DNA of 64,000 nt from CBDFNN01 sp965250215 (GCA_965250215.1 CBDFNN010000004.1:2232001-2296000); one strand, 5' to 3'. Positions 45,644-54,394 are shown, numbered from the stretch's first letter. Notes: a model not told the origin generated them from the sequence alone. Made by a program: numbers and translations.

Positions 45644-46264
45644 TTGGAAGGATTAGAATCGGATAGCGAGCAGTTTGTTGATACCCCTCGCGGCATTTTT
45701 GCTGCGAACGGACTTTGGTTTCGAACCACAGTTGATCTGCTAAAGGAATTTGCCGGAGAAGTCCTTGAGAAGGAGTCGATAAATAGCCTAATAGAAAAGT
45801 CCTTAGTCATTTATCAATCACCAAAATCAGTGGGGCTATGGTCTCTTCTAGCGGGGCTTTTGATCTCTCCACCGTGGATTGCTGTTGCCATTTCATTATT
45901 AGCCTTTCTAGGGTGGAGTATCGTAAGAAGGTCTATCGGTGGTGACTTAGCCTGTAAATTTCTTCGTCTACTAGACAATGTGGGCTTTCAGGCTCTTGGT
46001 TTCACCGCAGGTCTAAGTTGGCTTGCATTTTGGCCTGACATGGCAAAAGTGGCGGTTGGTTTGATTGGCTTCATTTGCTATCGATGGAATGTTATTGATT
46101 CGATAATGAAACCACTCTTGAAAAAGTCTAGCGCTGGACTTGGAGTGGCAGATCAAATTCTTCGATCTGTTATCGTTCGTTCGGCGATCAAGCATCAAGT
46201 GTCACTTGATTTTATCAGTTCGATGGAAAGTCGCCTGGCAAAGTCGATGGGTATTAAAAAGTAA
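45644..46264 (+). CDS. Unknown membrane protein leading the lpt operon
   Basis: I do not recognise this 206-residue protein. It has a soluble N-terminus (about 1-58, with FRTTVDLLKEFAGEVLEKE), hydrophobic spans at about 65-95 (probably two, broken by PP), a further pair at about 110-145 (GFTAGLSWLAFW; VAVGLIGFICYRW), and a basic C-terminal helix. The start is TTG; only 5 bp separate it from lptC, so it is very likely co-transcribed with the LPS export genes. An accessory role in lipopolysaccharide export is inference from context alone. Confidence 0.65.
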   Translation: MEGLESDSEQFVDTPRGIFAANGLWFRTTVDLLKEFAGEVLEKESINSLIEKSLVIYQSPKSVGLWSLLAGLLISPPWIAVAISLLAFLGWSIVRRSIGGDLACKFLRLLDNVGFQALGFTAGLSWLAFWPDMAKVAVGLIGFICYRWNVIDSIMKPLLKKSSAGLGVADQILRSVIVRSAIKHQVSLDFISSMESRLAKSMGIKK

Positions 46265-46269
46265 TCCTA

Positions 46270-46848
46270 TTGACAACTTTCACGCCATCTGTTGTACAAA
46301 CGATTCTAGTCCTTGGGATATCGCTTTCGCTGATTTCCTGTGGGGATAGGACCGAGGAAACGTTGCCCGAAATCGTGGCAAGTGATGGTCCAGAGCTAGA
46401 GTCTTGGGATATAGACTTAAATGTCCTCGAGAATTCAATTCCGCGCTTTCACATTCGAGCCGGTTATCAGGCTCAGTATGAGCAAGGTGATTCGACTTTT
46501 TCCATTCTTCGTCCAGGTGAAGGTGAAGATTCAGGCCCAGTAGAGATTTCTTTATATGACGAGGCTGGAAGCCAGAGTGGGCTTCTTTCTGCCAACGAAG
46601 TCGTCTATCAAAGCGACAAAGGAAGTCTAATTGCAAAATCACAAGTTGTTTTGGAGGGGAAAGATGGGAAGATTTTGACATCGGAATATCTTTTCTGGGA
46701 GCAGAAGAGTAGGCGGGTTTCCACATCCGGCTATGTGACCATTGTGTCTGCAAGTGAGGAGCTCCAAGGTTACGACCTCGTCGCAAATGAGGATTTGAGT
46801 CTTGTCGAAATAAAGAATTTAACTGGAGTAGTCCGGCTGTCAAATTGA
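46270..46848 (+). CDS. lptC: LptC-like LPS export lipoprotein
   Basis: A 192-residue protein with a lipobox (SLISC, cysteine 24). A beta-jellyroll LptC/OstA domain follows: ISLYDEAGSQSGLLSANEVVYQ, GSLIAKSQVVLEG and LTSEYLFWEQKSRRVSTSGYV are the usual alternating strands. It receives LPS from the inner-membrane transporter and hands it to the periplasmic bridge. Classical LptC is anchored by a transmembrane helix, but lipoprotein forms occur in Bacteroidota-type operons. TTG start. It overlaps the OstA-like gene by 4 bp. Confidence 0.85.
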   Translation: MTTFTPSVVQTILVLGISLSLISCGDRTEETLPEIVASDGPELESWDIDLNVLENSIPRFHIRAGYQAQYEQGDSTFSILRPGEGEDSGPVEISLYDEAGSQSGLLSANEVVYQSDKGSLIAKSQVVLEGKDGKILTSEYLFWEQKSRRVSTSGYVTIVSASEELQGYDLVANEDLSLVEIKNLTGVVRLSN

Positions 46849-48284
46849 TAAGATGCCTGTCCCATACCGTTTGTTTGCTTCTCTTCTCTGGGCAAGTTTT
46901 TGGTCAGGTGAATAATGTAGAGGCAAGTCAGGACTCAACCAGCAAATTGGTTGAGATCATTTCGGCGCAAAATGGACGGATTGTTGAGGAGAACGGAGAG
47001 AAGATTCAATTTTTAAGAGGAGGAGTGCGTCTCAGGCAGAATGACACCTTCTTCTTTTCTGATAGAGCTACAAATTATGATCGCCAAGGCAGGGTAATCC
47101 TAGAAGGGAAAGTTGTGATTGTCGACAAGTCCGATACGCTTTGGGCAGAGAGGGTTGATTATAGCTCTATCAATAAGATCGGAAAGGCATATGAGAATGT
47201 AAGGTTGACAGATGGAGAGGCCATCATTAGCTCTAAAAGTGCTATTTATAACCTCGAAAAGAAATGGGCAGATTTTGAGGAGCCTCTGAGTTTAGAAGAT
47301 AGTAGTATCGTACTCGAGAGTAATCGAGGTGCCTACGATCTCAATAAGAAAGTTGCCATTTTTGAAGACGATGTCATTTTGTATGAGGAAAGTTCAACGA
47401 TCCTTGCGGATTCGCTGACTCATTTTCGAAATACTGGAATTACAAACGCAGATGGCAAGGTCGCGGTCTTCTATAATGAAGAGAAGAAGGACAGCCTCAG
47501 TCAAAGTTGGAACGAACTTGCATTGTTTGGTGACCGTCTTCGATACAGCAGAAATGACAGTCTCTCCCTTGTTAGTGGCAATCCTTTCGCGATGCAGGTT
47601 AAACATGACTCGACTCAGAGTGATACACTTGGTATACGTGCTGAGAAATTCCGCTTGAAGCAAGATGCCCGAAGTGACTCTCTTTCAGCGTCCGGAAAAG
47701 TCCAACTTTGGAACAAGGACTATCAGTCCGTCTCAGATTCCCTGTCCTATGTTAAGGTGGAAGGTTCGGGGCAAGAGGTATTAGAAATCTTGATTGATCC
47801 CATACTTTGGAGTGGAGTCAGGCAAATAACAGGTGACAGTCTCCGGATACTATTGAAGGACCAAGAAATTGATTCTTTGCTGGTTCTTGGTGATACCTTT
47901 GTGGCTGCTGAAGTCAGTGCGACGGGTAAGATCAATCAATCGAGAGCCATAAATCTCTATGCCTCCTTCGTTGATGGTCAGGCTTCAAGCATGTTGTTTA
48001 CACCAGCAGCCGAGGCAGTTTTTTTCCAGGTGGATGAATCTGATAGCACGAAAGTCAATGCTTTCAAGCTAGCTTCTGAAGCCATTAGCTTTTCCTTCGA
48101 GAATGGTGAGATTAAGCAAGTTCGGGCCGAGAAGAACGAGGGTACTTATTTTGAACATGGATCGATACCAAGCAATCTCAGTCTACCTGGATTTGAATGG
48201 CTCGAAGCAAATAGGCCCAAACGAGAACATGTCTTGGTAATGATCCAAACATTGTCTGCTATTTTGGCCAATAGAAATGAATGA
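46845..48284 (+). CDS. OstA-like (LptA-type) periplasmic LPS transport protein
   Basis: A 479-residue exported protein with a signal peptide ending near GQVFGQ. Repeated jellyroll strand pairs of the OstA family fill it, for example FLRGGVRLRQNDTFFFSDRA, EGKVVIVDKSDTLWAERVDY and FEDDVILYEESSTILADSL. It is longer than E. coli LptA (185), as is usual for the single OstA-like protein in Bacteroidota. It probably forms the periplasmic bridge between LptC and LptD. It starts with TTG over the lptC stop, and its end overlaps lptB by 8 bp. Confidence 0.85.
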   Translation: MIRCLSHTVCLLLFSGQVFGQVNNVEASQDSTSKLVEIISAQNGRIVEENGEKIQFLRGGVRLRQNDTFFFSDRATNYDRQGRVILEGKVVIVDKSDTLWAERVDYSSINKIGKAYENVRLTDGEAIISSKSAIYNLEKKWADFEEPLSLEDSSIVLESNRGAYDLNKKVAIFEDDVILYEESSTILADSLTHFRNTGITNADGKVAVFYNEEKKDSLSQSWNELALFGDRLRYSRNDSLSLVSGNPFAMQVKHDSTQSDTLGIRAEKFRLKQDARSDSLSASGKVQLWNKDYQSVSDSLSYVKVEGSGQEVLEILIDPILWSGVRQITGDSLRILLKDQEIDSLLVLGDTFVAAEVSATGKINQSRAINLYASFVDGQASSMLFTPAAEAVFFQVDESDSTKVNAFKLASEAISFSFENGEIKQVRAEKNEGTYFEHGSIPSNLSLPGFEWLEANRPKREHVLVMIQTLSAILANRNE

Positions 48285-49053
48285 TCTCATGAACGACATA
48301 GGCGAGGGCGAGGCGGAGGAATTACTTGAGGCCAAAGGATTGGTCAAAAGCTACAAGAAACGACGTGTCGTAAACGAAGTGAACCTCAAGGTTCGTCGTG
48401 GTGAAATTGTAGGTCTTCTTGGTCCTAACGGTGCCGGCAAAACAACGACCTTCTATATGATTGTTGGGATGATACAACCCGATGCAGGAGAAATATTTCT
48501 CTTCGGTGATAAGTTGACCTCCATGCCCATGTATCAAAGATCACGACTAGGTATTGGCTATCTATCTCAAGAAGCCTCAGTCTTTAGAAATTTGTCTGTA
48601 GAAGACAACCTTCATGCTGTTCTCGATTTTCAGAAAATATCCAAAGAAGAGAAGGACAGTAGGGTAGAGGAACTGATATCTGACCTCGGTCTGAGCAAGG
48701 TCAGAAAGTCAAAGGGATATGTATTGTCCGGAGGTGAGCGTAGGCGATGCGAAATTGCACGCGTTCTGGCTATCAGGCCAAAATTTATTCTTCTAGATGA
48801 ACCTTTCGCGGGCATTGACCCGATTGCTGTAGAAGAAATACACGAGATAGTAGCTGGACTGCGCCATAGAGGCATTGGTATCTTGATTACAGATCACAAT
48901 GTCCATGAGACTTTGGCAGTAACAGACAGGGCCTATCTTTTGTACGAAGGAAATATTCTGAAGCATGGAACGGCAGAAGAATTGGCTGCCGATCCTGAGG
49001 TCCGCAAAAGATATCTTGGAGAGAAGTTTTCTCTGGAAAGATATAGTGGCTAG
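48277..49053 (+). CDS. lptB: LPS export ABC transporter ATPase LptB
   Basis: Cytoplasmic ATPase that powers extraction of LPS from the inner membrane with LptFG. The 258 residues contain Walker A GPNGAGKTT (49-57), LptB-specific GYLSQEASVFRNLSVEDNL, signature VLSGGERRRCEIAR, Walker B FILLDEPFAGIDPIAV and H-loop ITDHNVHETL. No lptF/lptG gene is in the window. It overlaps the preceding gene by 8 bp (ATGAATGA). Confidence 0.97.
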   Translation: MNDLMNDIGEGEAEELLEAKGLVKSYKKRRVVNEVNLKVRRGEIVGLLGPNGAGKTTTFYMIVGMIQPDAGEIFLFGDKLTSMPMYQRSRLGIGYLSQEASVFRNLSVEDNLHAVLDFQKISKEEKDSRVEELISDLGLSKVRKSKGYVLSGGERRRCEIARVLAIRPKFILLDEPFAGIDPIAVEEIHEIVAGLRHRGIGILITDHNVHETLAVTDRAYLLYEGNILKHGTAEELAADPEVRKRYLGEKFSLERYSG

Positions 49054-49160
49054 GACGAGGCCGGATTTGTGTCACCTCCTAGAAAGCCGAGCAGAACGGC
49101 GTGCTATCTAATTCTAATTCTTAATGCCCCATTTCATCGGACATCGGTGGTATATTCCCT

Positions 49161-49195
49161 AACCGCAAACCACCAACCAAAAACCACGAACAACT
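49161..49195. repeat. Heptanucleotide tandem repeat (AACC-type) before the DAHP synthase gene
   Basis: Five 7-mers in exact phase: AACCGCA, AACCACC, AACCAAA, AACCACG and AACAACT. The tract ends one base before the TTG start at 49197, where a ribosome-binding region would be. Changes in copy number could alter translation. This is the longest of the four 7-bp-phased intergenic tracts in the window. Confidence 0.7.
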
Positions 49196-49196
49196 C

Positions 49197-50213
49197 TTGG
49201 TAGTAGTAATGGATCATTCGGCCTCGCGAGAAGACGTTGAGGCAGTCATCACCCAGCTTGACGAGTATGGATTTGACGTTCACAAATCTTCAGGGATAGA
49301 CTACACTGTTTTAGGTGCCATCGGCGTAAAGCAGGATTTTGATGTTCGACACATCAAACTGATGCACGGCGTGTCAGAAGTCTTCCGCGTAACAGAACCT
49401 TACAAATTTGCCAGTAGATCCTGGAAGGAAGAATCGACGAAAGTCATCGTCGGAGATATAGAAATTGGAGGCGACGATGTTGTCATAATGGCTGGCCCTT
49501 GTTCGGTAGAAAGTGAGGATCAAATTGAGCAGTGCGCCGCCGAGGTCGCTAAGGCTGGATGTAAAATCTTAAGAGGAGGCGGCTTCAAGCCTCGAACTTC
49601 ACCATACTCTTTCCAAGGTCTAGGCGAGGAGGGCTTGAGATTCATGAAAGCTGCAGCAGACAGGAATAATCTACTCGTTGTAACAGAAATCATGGAGCCA
49701 GACCAGCTAGAAATGGTATCGAGCTACGCAGATATCTTACAGGTTGGAGCAAGGAGTATGCAGAATTTTTCACTTCTGAAAGTTTTAGGTGAGTGCAAGA
49801 AGCCCGTCCTGTTGAAAAGGGGCATGTCTGCGACAATCGATGAGTGGTTAATGAGTGCGGAGTATCTGATGGCAAATGGCAACATGGATGTCATTTTATG
49901 CGAACGTGGAATTCGAACCTATGAGACCTATACCCGAAACACATTAGACCTCTCTGCCGTGCCTGTCGTGCACAAGAAATCCCATCTGCCAGTCATTGTT
50001 GATCCAAGTCATGGGACGGGTATTAGAGACAAGGTATTGCCAATGTCACGAGCCGCCGTAGCTGCCGGAGCTGATGGATTGTTGATCGAAATACATCCGG
50101 ATCCCCACATAGCGCTCAGCGATGGTCCACAGTCCCTCTATTTCGAACAATTCAGGGAACTAATTCAACAGGTAGGAGATATTGCGAAAGTTCTTGGCAG
50201 AGTTGTGGTATAA
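49197..50213 (+). CDS. aroF: 3-deoxy-7-phosphoheptulonate synthase (DAHP synthase)
   Basis: First enzyme of aromatic amino-acid and chorismate synthesis, joining phosphoenolpyruvate and erythrose-4-phosphate. The protein has 338 residues. An N-terminal ferredoxin-like regulatory domain (about 1-68, VVVMDHSASREDVEAVI) precedes the barrel with MAGPCSVES, RGGGFKPRTSPYSFQG, LKRGMSATIDEWL, CERGIRTYE and VIVDPSHGTG. This is the type I-beta architecture. The TTG start gives the MVVVM opening usual in the family; an ATG four codons on is possible. It supplies the chorismate that menF uses. Confidence 0.95.
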   Translation: MVVVMDHSASREDVEAVITQLDEYGFDVHKSSGIDYTVLGAIGVKQDFDVRHIKLMHGVSEVFRVTEPYKFASRSWKEESTKVIVGDIEIGGDDVVIMAGPCSVESEDQIEQCAAEVAKAGCKILRGGGFKPRTSPYSFQGLGEEGLRFMKAAADRNNLLVVTEIMEPDQLEMVSSYADILQVGARSMQNFSLLKVLGECKKPVLLKRGMSATIDEWLMSAEYLMANGNMDVILCERGIRTYETYTRNTLDLSAVPVVHKKSHLPVIVDPSHGTGIRDKVLPMSRAAVAAGADGLLIEIHPDPHIALSDGPQSLYFEQFRELIQQVGDIAKVLGRVVV

Positions 50214-50321
50214 CGCCATGCCCCAAATACTCACCGTCAAAACCCGTTAAATATTTGATCGCATTAGGAGTCTAATACACCGTCTGGATTCCAAGGTCGC
50301 CGAGGCAAAACCCAAAATTCA

Positions 50322-52160
50322 ATGTGTGGTATTGTAGGATATCAGGGCAATAAGCCCGTAGCTGAGCTTTTGCTCAATGGATTGAAAAGGCTAGAATACA
50401 GAGGATACGATTCGGCTGGAATTGCTGTCGTAAACGACAAACTCAATTTCTGGAAAAAGAAAGGAAAAGTATCAAATCTCGAAAACTCGATAAATGGGAC
50501 AAAAATTGACGCGAAAGTTGGTCTTGGTCACACTCGTTGGGCAACACATGGACATCCCAGCGACGAGAACGCTCATCCTCATATATCAAGAGATGGCTCG
50601 TTTGCTCTAGTTCACAATGGTATCATCGAGAACTATTCGACGCTAAAAGACAAGCTTATTTCTGAAGGTTACAAGTTTGTTAGTCAGACAGACACCGAGG
50701 TCCTTGTCCATCTGATTCACAACATTCGAGAATCTACGGGAGCATCACTAGAAGAATCGATTCGGATGTCTCTGACACAAGTTAGAGGCACCTACGGTAT
50801 CGCTGTTGTCGCTGAGGAAGATGATAGTCTGCTGATTGCCGCCAGAAAGGGAAGTCCGCTAATTCTTGGTGTTGGCGATGATGAATTTCTGATCGCATCC
50901 GACGCTTCGGCAATTGTCGAGCACACCAATCAAGTCGTCTACTTGAACGACGGAGAGATGGTTGTGATCAAGGATGGTGGATATGAGGTCATGACTATTG
51001 ACAATGAAAAGTTGTCTCCGGAGATCCACCAACTGGAGATCGATCTGGATCAGATAGAGAAGGGCGGTTATGACCACTTCATGTTGAAGGAAATCATGGA
51101 GCAGCCAGAATCTCTTAGAAATTGTATGAGAGGCAGGATTAGACTTGAGGATTCCCAAATTAAGTTGGGTGGATTAGTCGATGTGATGGATCGGCTTGAA
51201 AATGCAAAAAGGTTTATTATCTGTGCTTGCGGAACGTCTTGGCACGCAGGGCTTGTGGGAGAGTACATGCTAGAGTCGCTTGTTCGGGTGCCTGTTGAGG
51301 TCGAGTATGCAAGTGAGTTTCGATATCGAAACCCAATCCTCAATCCAGAGGAGGATGTCGTCATTGTCATTTCACAAAGTGGCGAAACTGCAGATACTCT
51401 GGCGGCTGTCAGGGAAGCCAGGAAAAATGGTGTATTAACCATTGGTATCTGTAATGCGGTTGGTTCAACAATCGCAAGAGAAACCGATGCTGGTGTATAT
51501 CTTCATGCTGGTCCTGAGATCGGAGTAGCTTCTACGAAAGCATTTACGGCTCAGGTCACAACGCTCGCGCTTATCACTCTGAAGCTTGCTCAACGGAAGA
51601 AGCAAATTTCTGATGCCGAGTTCAATGACTTGCTTGGAGAGCTTTACGCTATTCCCGATAAAATAGCTGAGGTTTTCGAAGACAATGGAAGAATCCTTGA
51701 GATTTCGAAATTACTTCGAATGGCAAATAATTTTCTTTACTTGGGTAGGGGCTACAACTTCCCTGTAGCACTTGAGGGAGCGCTAAAGCTAAAGGAGATA
51801 TCTTACATCCACGCGGAAGGATATCCGGCCGCTGAAATGAAGCATGGTCCAATTGCCCTGATCGATCGGCTCATGCCGGTAGTGTTCATCGCAACAGATG
51901 ATCAGACCTTCGAAAAAGTTGTTTCCAACATCGAAGAAGTAGTTGCAAGGGATGGCTACGTTCTGACGATCACGGATCGTGATAGTCCTAGACTTGAGGA
52001 GCTAAGCGAGTACGTGATCAAGATTCCTAAAACTTCGACACCATTCGTTCCTCTTTTAAGCGTAATTCCACTACAGTTGCTTTCATATCACATTGCTGCC
52101 CTAAGGGGATGCGATATCGATCAGCCCAGAAATCTAGCAAAGAGTGTTACCGTCGAGTAA
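50322..52160 (+). CDS. glmS: Glutamine--fructose-6-phosphate aminotransferase (isomerizing)
   Basis: Makes glucosamine-6-phosphate for peptidoglycan and LPS. The 612-residue protein opens MCGIVGYQGN, with cysteine 2 the glutaminase nucleophile; the class II amidotransferase domain spans about 1-220. Two SIS sugar-isomerase domains follow (GTSWHAGLVG and SQSGETADTL; YLGRGYNFPVALEGALKLKE), ending in the conserved RNLAKSVTVE. The 108-bp upstream gap shows no feature I recognise as a glmS ribozyme. Single gene. Confidence 0.98.
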   Translation: MCGIVGYQGNKPVAELLLNGLKRLEYRGYDSAGIAVVNDKLNFWKKKGKVSNLENSINGTKIDAKVGLGHTRWATHGHPSDENAHPHISRDGSFALVHNGIIENYSTLKDKLISEGYKFVSQTDTEVLVHLIHNIRESTGASLEESIRMSLTQVRGTYGIAVVAEEDDSLLIAARKGSPLILGVGDDEFLIASDASAIVEHTNQVVYLNDGEMVVIKDGGYEVMTIDNEKLSPEIHQLEIDLDQIEKGGYDHFMLKEIMEQPESLRNCMRGRIRLEDSQIKLGGLVDVMDRLENAKRFIICACGTSWHAGLVGEYMLESLVRVPVEVEYASEFRYRNPILNPEEDVVIVISQSGETADTLAAVREARKNGVLTIGICNAVGSTIARETDAGVYLHAGPEIGVASTKAFTAQVTTLALITLKLAQRKKQISDAEFNDLLGELYAIPDKIAEVFEDNGRILEISKLLRMANNFLYLGRGYNFPVALEGALKLKEISYIHAEGYPAAEMKHGPIALIDRLMPVVFIATDDQTFEKVVSNIEEVVARDGYVLTITDRDSPRLEELSEYVIKIPKTSTPFVPLLSVIPLQLLSYHIAALRGCDIDQPRNLAKSVTVE

Positions 52161-52272
52161 CGAAAAGCTGGAATTTGAAAGGGAAAGAGAATCATTTCTT
52201 CTTCTTCTAGTTAGTAGATTAGCGCAGGCGTCTTTTAGACCAGTGCCAAAGATTCACCCTTGACCGATAACG

Positions 52273-53349
52273 ATGATAGATCTTTCTGCTTTAGAAGCAA
52301 TTAAGGCCAAATTTGAAGATCTCAATTCCCAAATGGCTATTCCTGAGGTAGCTACTGACGTCAAGAAAATGACGGAATTGGGCCGAGAGTATTCCAATCT
52401 GAGACCAATTGTAGCGGTGATTAAAAAGTATAAATCAGCGCTCTCCGAGATGGAGGATCTCGAAGAGATGATCTCGGCGGAGTCGGACGATGAGATTGTT
52501 GAGATGGCTCAAGAGGAGCTCAAAGAGCTTGAGTCTTCAGTTGATTCCATGCAAGACGAGCTACAAGTTCTCTTAATCCCGAAAGATCCAGCTGATTCAA
52601 AGAATGCTATTGTTGAGATTCGCGCAGGTGCCGGTGGAGATGAGGCTAGTATTTTTGCTGGCGATCTTTTTAGACTGTATCGAAAGTACGCGGATGCCAA
52701 AGGTTGGAAGGTAGATCTAATGAACAGTCACGGAGGTTCAAAGGGTGGCTTTAAAGAGATAATCATGTCGATGGAAGGGCCGGATGTCTTTGGCTCCATG
52801 AAATTTGAGAGCGGTGTGCACCGTGTCCAACGAGTTCCAGAGACTGAATCACAGGGGCGAGTTCATACTTCAGCGGCCTCTGTAGCCGTTCTGCCAGAAG
52901 CAGAAGATGTTGAAGTCGATATTCGGGATGAGGACATCCAGGTTGATGTCTACCGATCAAGTGGTCCCGGTGGACAGTCGGTTAATACGACAGATTCAGC
53001 CGTAAGAATTACTCACCATCCAACAGGATTGGTTGTGACCTGTCAAGATGAGAAGAGTCAGATAAAGAACCGTGCAAAAGCAATGAAAGTATTACGGGCT
53101 CGTCTTTATGAGGCTGAGCGTGCAAGGGTAGATGCGGAACGTTCCGAGGAGAGAAGGGGAATGGTGGGTTCTGGAGATAGGTCAGCCAAGATTAGGACCT
53201 ATAACTATCCACAGGCACGTGTCACGGATCATCGATTGACAGGAGACAACAAAAACTTTTCGCTGCAATCCATCATGGATGGCGACCTTGATCTAGTAAT
53301 AAATCCTCTAAGGACAGAGGATAATATTAGAAAGACGGCGGAAATTTAA
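52273..53349 (+). CDS. prfA: Peptide chain release factor 1
   Basis: Terminates translation at UAA and UAG. The 358-residue protein has the codon-reading P-x-T loop as PET (189-191, in RVPETESQGRVHTSA) and the peptidyl-hydrolysis GGQ at 233-235 (SSGPGGQSVNTTDSAVR). The standard RNYPQ-like end region (YNYPQARVTDHR) is present. PxT rather than SPF marks it as RF1. No prmC methylase gene follows; the next 315 bp are non-coding. Confidence 0.97.
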   Translation: MIDLSALEAIKAKFEDLNSQMAIPEVATDVKKMTELGREYSNLRPIVAVIKKYKSALSEMEDLEEMISAESDDEIVEMAQEELKELESSVDSMQDELQVLLIPKDPADSKNAIVEIRAGAGGDEASIFAGDLFRLYRKYADAKGWKVDLMNSHGGSKGGFKEIIMSMEGPDVFGSMKFESGVHRVQRVPETESQGRVHTSAASVAVLPEAEDVEVDIRDEDIQVDVYRSSGPGGQSVNTTDSAVRITHHPTGLVVTCQDEKSQIKNRAKAMKVLRARLYEAERARVDAERSEERRGMVGSGDRSAKIRTYNYPQARVTDHRLTGDNKNFSLQSIMDGDLDLVINPLRTEDNIRKTAEI

Positions 53350-53540
53350 GGAAGGTTTTGGGTCTTGCGTGATGAGTAAGAATTGGGGACCGGTATGAGA
53401 AGTCTGAAATTCAACGACCGAGTCCATCGGCAGGAAAAAAGGTCCGTAGAAAAACCCTTCATTCAGGACCCACCACGCAAGACGCAAAACGTCTATTCCC
53501 ACTCAAGGCGCATGGCACATTACGCACACCCTCCCAATGG

Positions 53541-53570
53541 TTGAATACCGATAGATAGTTCCTTACCTTG
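53541..53570 (+). promoter_or_regulatory. Bacteroidota-type promoter for rpsF operon
   Basis: TTG (53541-53543), 20 bases, then TACCTTG (53564-53570). This resembles TTG-N20-TAnnTTTG with identical spacing to the tRNA-fMet promoter, but is less perfect at the last bases. Transcription would begin near 53576, leaving a leader of about 90 nt. Confidence 0.5.
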
Positions 53571-53594
53571 AAAGGCTAACACAAAATCCCTGTT

Positions 53595-53633
53595 CGAGAG
53601 TTCGCGGAACTAACTTACCGCGGCAAAGACTCG
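53595..53633 (+). promoter_or_regulatory. Candidate S6:S18 autoregulatory leader hairpin
   Basis: In the predicted rpsF leader, CGCGG (53603-53607) pairs with CCGCG (53618-53622) around a 10-nt loop. CGAG (53595-53598) can pair with CTCG (53630-53633) below an asymmetric internal loop. Ribosomal proteins S6 and S18 bind such a hairpin with a CCG element in their own mRNA in many bacteria. The match here is by eye only. Confidence 0.35.
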
Positions 53634-53664
53634 GACTTCAAACCTAAATGTATCCAGAGGGAAA

Positions 53665-54057
53665 ATGGCTGAAAACAGCTCTCATACCTATGAGTTGATC
53701 TACATTCTTGATAGCGTTCTCGACGAGAAAGGCTTAAAAGACATGGTAGACCGAGTCAACAAATTCATCGGAAAGAACGACGGAAAAGTTCTTCAAGTAG
53801 ATGAATGGGGAATTCGACATCTCGAGTACCCAATCAGAAAGAAGACGTCAGGTTATTTCGTCAATCTTTATTTCACTGCACCTGCCGAAATCGCAGCACC
53901 TTTTGATCGCGCTCTTCGAATCAACGAGCACATCATGCGCTATATGGTGTTGAAGTTGGACGCAAAGATGCTTCGTCATTACGAGAAGACAAAAGGCACT
54001 CCAGCTGCTATCGGACAAAAGTCTGAAGCCGAGGAAGCTATCGCAGGACTTAAATAA
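53665..54057 (+). CDS. rpsF: 30S ribosomal protein S6
   Basis: Small-subunit protein that pairs with S18 on the platform. The 130 residues have the S6 fold pattern: TYELIYILDSVLDEKGLKDMV, VLQVDEWGIRHLEYPIRKKTSGYF and INEHIMRYMVLKLD. A C-terminal tail is added. A purine run (AGAGGG) lies just before the start. Unlike in many genomes, no ssb gene sits between rpsF and rpsR; rpsR follows 17 bp on. Confidence 0.98.
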   Translation: MAENSSHTYELIYILDSVLDEKGLKDMVDRVNKFIGKNDGKVLQVDEWGIRHLEYPIRKKTSGYFVNLYFTAPAEIAAPFDRALRINEHIMRYMVLKLDAKMLRHYEKTKGTPAAIGQKSEAEEAIAGLK

Positions 54058-54074
54058 ATAGAGAATAGAATATC

Positions 54075-54368
54075 ATGGCACGATCAAGAGGAAGAACAAA
54101 ACGAGACGAACGCCGGCCATTAGTCCGGAACGTCACTCCCGCGAGTCAAACAAAAACAAGCAGCCAATGCCCTTATAAGGCATCTGGAATTGAGTACATC
54201 GATTATAAAGACATCGAGACTCTCAAAAAGCACGTTAACGAGCAAGGGAAAATAATCCCACGAAGAATCACGAACACTTCGGCAAAATTTCAGCGACAAA
54301 TTACGCGGGCCATCAAGCGCGCGAGATTTCTTTCGCTATTGCCTTATGTAGCTGACAATCTTCGATAG
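54075..54368 (+). CDS. rpsR: 30S ribosomal protein S18
   Basis: The 97-residue S18 has a basic N-terminal extension (about 1-25, including RTKRDERRPLVRN). The core follows: IEYIDYKDIETLKKHVNEQGKI, PRRITNTSAKFQRQITRAIKRARFLSLLPY. No zinc-binding cysteine pair is present (only a single Cys in SQCPY). It lacks a Shine-Dalgarno sequence. Co-transcribed with rpsF and rplI. Confidence 0.97.
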   Translation: MARSRGRTKRDERRPLVRNVTPASQTKTSSQCPYKASGIEYIDYKDIETLKKHVNEQGKIIPRRITNTSAKFQRQITRAIKRARFLSLLPYVADNLR

Positions 54369-54394
54369 ACTCTAGACCAGAAAAGAATATTATC

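Larger units (their letters stand above)
53350..53664. other. Non-coding region between prfA and rpsF with inverted repeats and leader
   Basis: The 315-bp gap holds a perfect 10-bp inverted repeat, GTCTTGCGTG (53362-53371) and CACGCAAGAC (53474-53483), 102 bp apart. A shuffled second pairing (TGGGTC and GACCCA) overlaps it. A short 7-bp-phased tract CGCAAGA-CGCAAAA (53476-53489) falls in the right arm. Then come the rpsF promoter (53541-53570) and a candidate leader hairpin (53595-53633). No coding frame is convincing. Confidence 0.6.

Noticed and set aside
46280..46843. Minus-strand reading frame of 187 codons opposite lptC
   Set aside because: Fully antisense to a gene with a signal peptide and OstA-type strands in a tight operon; the antisense translation is low-complexity H, S and R with no domain.
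50214..50321. glmS ribozyme upstream of glmS
   Set aside because: The 108-bp gap is too short for a full glmS ribozyme plus promoter and shows none of its conserved core.
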